Source: Vibrio sp. CB1-14 (GTDB lineage: Bacteria; Pseudomonadota; Gammaproteobacteria; Enterobacterales; Vibrionaceae). From it: a stretch of 64,000 nucleotides of DNA. Of this stretch, positions 62,521-64,000 are shown piece by piece. A program made the position numbers and the translations under genes. The stretch is from positions 930,001 through 994,000 of the forward strand of contig NZ_CP115921.1 in NCBI RefSeq assembly GCF_040412085.2. The letters are read 5' to 3'. A model generated the notes under the pieces. The model had not been told where the DNA came from, ran no database searches, and was given only the letters and a program-made list of their open reading frames with translations. How positions within the stretch are numbered: the first letter of the stretch is position 1; every line of letters starts with the position of its first letter.

Positions 62521-63357
62521 ATGATCAAACTATCGACGACCCTGATTAGTAGCTGCTTGTTACTCGCTGGATGTCAGAGTGCCGAAGTGGTAGAGCAAGC
62601 GCCACTTCGCTCTCAAGCAACGATTTTCGATCCGGCTAGCCTTAACGTACTGGCTATGAAAGCACCGAGTGAACAGACATTTCGAATCGATGAGAATAGC
62701 CAGCGCTATGTCATAGACGGTGTCGAGAGTCCAGTTGCAGTCGTCTCACTACCCCTAACTTCAGGTGCGCTCGATATTACAATCACTAGCCTGATATCTT
62801 CTTCTGCCTTTGCTCCTTATGTGGTAGTTATCCGTGATGATGGTAGCGTGGTTGAGCAATATGATTTGAATGAGTTTGGGTATCTGCCTGCACGTTTTCA
62901 CTTGGGAAATCGATTAGCTCTTAACTTCACGTTTGTTGCGCCAAGTGCAAACTCAAAGCTCATGCTGGTGGTGTACACCAAACCGGAAGCCGCGACTCGC
63001 AGCGTGACGGTAACTCATCCAGCAAAACTTGATGCTAAAGCTCGCGGGAACTATTTGCCTGAGGTGAAAGATATTCAGGTACCTTTTAGTGATCAAGGTG
63101 AGGTTATTATTGCCATTGATGGCCGCAAGTCACAGGCCAATCCAACCCCAAGTGATGAACAAGTCACTCAGAGCAAGGTCATTGCGGCAAAAGCGACTCA
63201 AGAATCGAGTGAGTTTTATCGTCAAGCGATCACCCATGCAGTTGATAACAACCAGTTAAAAAAAGCAGTGAGTTTACTCGAAGAGGCTGAGTCACTTGGC
63301 GTGGAGGGTGCGCGCGAGGCGTTCAACAAAGCGGTGAATGCTGCTGCTTCGCAGTAA
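62521..63357 (+). CDS. malM: MalM-like lipoprotein (copy 2)
   Basis: The 278-residue product, from the ATG at 62521, has GGAG six bases upstream. It begins MIKLSTTLISSCLLLAGCQS, with a clear lipobox. It shares SRYVIDGVESPVAVVSLPL-like strands, SAFAPYVVVIRDDG, VTHPAKLDAKARGNYLPEV and the helical tail (SSEFYRQAITHAVDNNQLKKAVSLLEEAESLGVEGAR) with copy 1. The lamB-hairpin-malM order repeats that of copy 1, so the unit was probably duplicated whole, then diverged. Confidence 0.86.
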   Translation: MIKLSTTLISSCLLLAGCQSAEVVEQAPLRSQATIFDPASLNVLAMKAPSEQTFRIDENSQRYVIDGVESPVAVVSLPLTSGALDITITSLISSSAFAPYVVVIRDDGSVVEQYDLNEFGYLPARFHLGNRLALNFTFVAPSANSKLMLVVYTKPEAATRSVTVTHPAKLDAKARGNYLPEVKDIQVPFSDQGEVIIAIDGRKSQANPTPSDEQVTQSKVIAAKATQESSEFYRQAITHAVDNNQLKKAVSLLEEAESLGVEGAREAFNKAVNAAASQ

Positions 63358-63478
63358 AACGGAAGAATAATTGACCGATTAGTGTAAAAGCGTGGTGTTG
63401 ATCGACAATCGCACTTAATTGTTGGCGCAATCAGCCGTTACTATAGAGAGTAACCGTTACCACAAAAGCCACTCAATT

Positions 63479-64000
63479 ATGTCGACACTTACCATTGCTA
63501 TTGGCGCTACCAGCTTGTCACTGTTGCTGGTGTTCGTCTGGATGTTCTCGCTCTCACTGCGCAAGAAGCGTATGGAGGAAGAGCGTCTTGCGCGAGAGGC
63601 CGCCTATCGTCGAGCGATGGAAAAAGCGCGTCAGCAAGAGAGGCAAGATCGCGTCTTCAAAGCCGAGACCGGTCATGTACCAACCATTCTCTATCTCGCC
63701 AAAGAAGCAGAGAGAAGCAAACCTAACGAAGCGCTATATTGGTATCACAAAGGCGCAGAGCTCGACAATATTACCTCAATGTACGGCATTGTTCGCCTTA
63801 GCGACAAAAAGCGCGAAGACCTCGTTCTTCGCGAACAAGCCAATTATTGGCGATTATGTATAGCAGGTGCAGAAGGTGACGTTCACGCTAAGTTTGAAGC
63901 TGCGAAAGCGCAAATATTTGGTCAAGGTGTTGAGCGCAATATCCCAAGAGGCGTCGCTAAAATTCAAGAGGTAGCTGAAGAAGGCAACCTTGAAGCGATT
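63479..64000 (+). CDS. Sel1-repeat (TPR-like) protein, N-terminal part
   Basis: The gene starts at the ATG at 63479 and reads 174 codons to the window end without a stop. A membrane anchor lies near residues 5-25 (TIAIGATSLSLLLVFVWMFS), then a charged coiled-coil-like helix rich in Arg and Glu (KKRMEEERLAREAAYRRAME). Sel1-type repeats follow (EALYWYHKGAELDNITSMYG, AEGDVHAKFEAAKAQIFGQG). Such proteins act as scaffolds; the partner is unknown. No clear ribosome site precedes the ATG. A 122-codon frame at 63495 is a shadow of this gene. Confidence 0.82.
   Translation, partial: MSTLTIAIGATSLSLLLVFVWMFSLSLRKKRMEEERLAREAAYRRAMEKARQQERQDRVFKAETGHVPTILYLAKEAERSKPNEALYWYHKGAELDNITSMYGIVRLSDKKREDLVLREQANYWRLCIAGAEGDVHAKFEAAKAQIFGQGVERNIPRGVAKIQEVAEEGNLEAI

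Overview
This window is chromosomal DNA from a marine gammaproteobacterium, almost certainly Vibrio or a close relative. The basis is gene content and style: a Vibrio-type tyrosine catabolic operon (hppD-hmgA-fah-maiA), paired LamB/MalM genes next to glgX, NhaD, a Dcu carrier, a MocR/PdxR regulator and a hairpin-rich MITE. Translated products look Vibrionaceae-like throughout. No rRNA, tRNA, CRISPR array or transposase gene was seen.

Layout. 0-2.6 kb: a cut EamA permease, a GcvA-like LysR regulator, a PPC/DUF296 protein and a thioesterase. 2.6-6.5 kb: the minus-strand operon hppD-hmgA-fah-maiA, which takes 4-hydroxyphenylpyruvate to fumarate and acetoacetate. 6.9-10.4 kb: a DcuB-type carrier and an MsbA-like ABC exporter. 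10.9-14.5 kb: CtlX-like hydrolase, a 57-residue membrane protein, pirin, a small methyltransferase and an unrecognised HExxH protein.

14.7-32.7 kb is the most unusual part. All genes are on the plus strand: a PRMT-like methyltransferase, an Asp/Asn beta-hydroxylase-like dioxygenase, a second PRMT-like methyltransferase, a formyltransferase, two tandem tail-collar (MdpB-like) proteins, a sulfotransferase, and an 11.15-kb gene for a 3716-residue surface protein. That protein has a DUF4347 domain, 18 tandem 91-residue cadherin-like repeats, a GlyGly-CTERM-like segment and a C-terminal beta-barrel. From the hydroxylase onward the genes are tightly spaced behind one recognisable sigma70 promoter. 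I infer a modification-and-display system in which the enzymes modify the collar proteins and/or the giant protein. This rests on context and intact catalytic motifs only.

32.8-45.1 kb is mixed metabolism: dps, nitroreductase, acyltransferase, a divergent flavin-binding protein/MocR pair, a cysteine hydrolase beside a decayed LysR gene, a frameshifted DUF1254 gene, an Mpo1-like protein, nhaD, a SPOR protein, and the thiM-thiE operon with a nuclease-like third gene. A 266-bp MITE fills the thiM upstream region. 45.5-58.1 kb holds an AEC carrier, a TetR regulator with matching operators before itself and before an alpha/beta hydrolase, a DASS symporter, an SGNH esterase, a DUF2057 protein, an Omp85-like barrel, a LysR regulator, a degenerate GGDEF protein and glgX. 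58.5-63.4 kb has two consecutive lamB-malM pairs with MalT-like boxes, giving a maltodextrin uptake and glycogen debranching neighbourhood. The window ends inside a Sel1-repeat gene.
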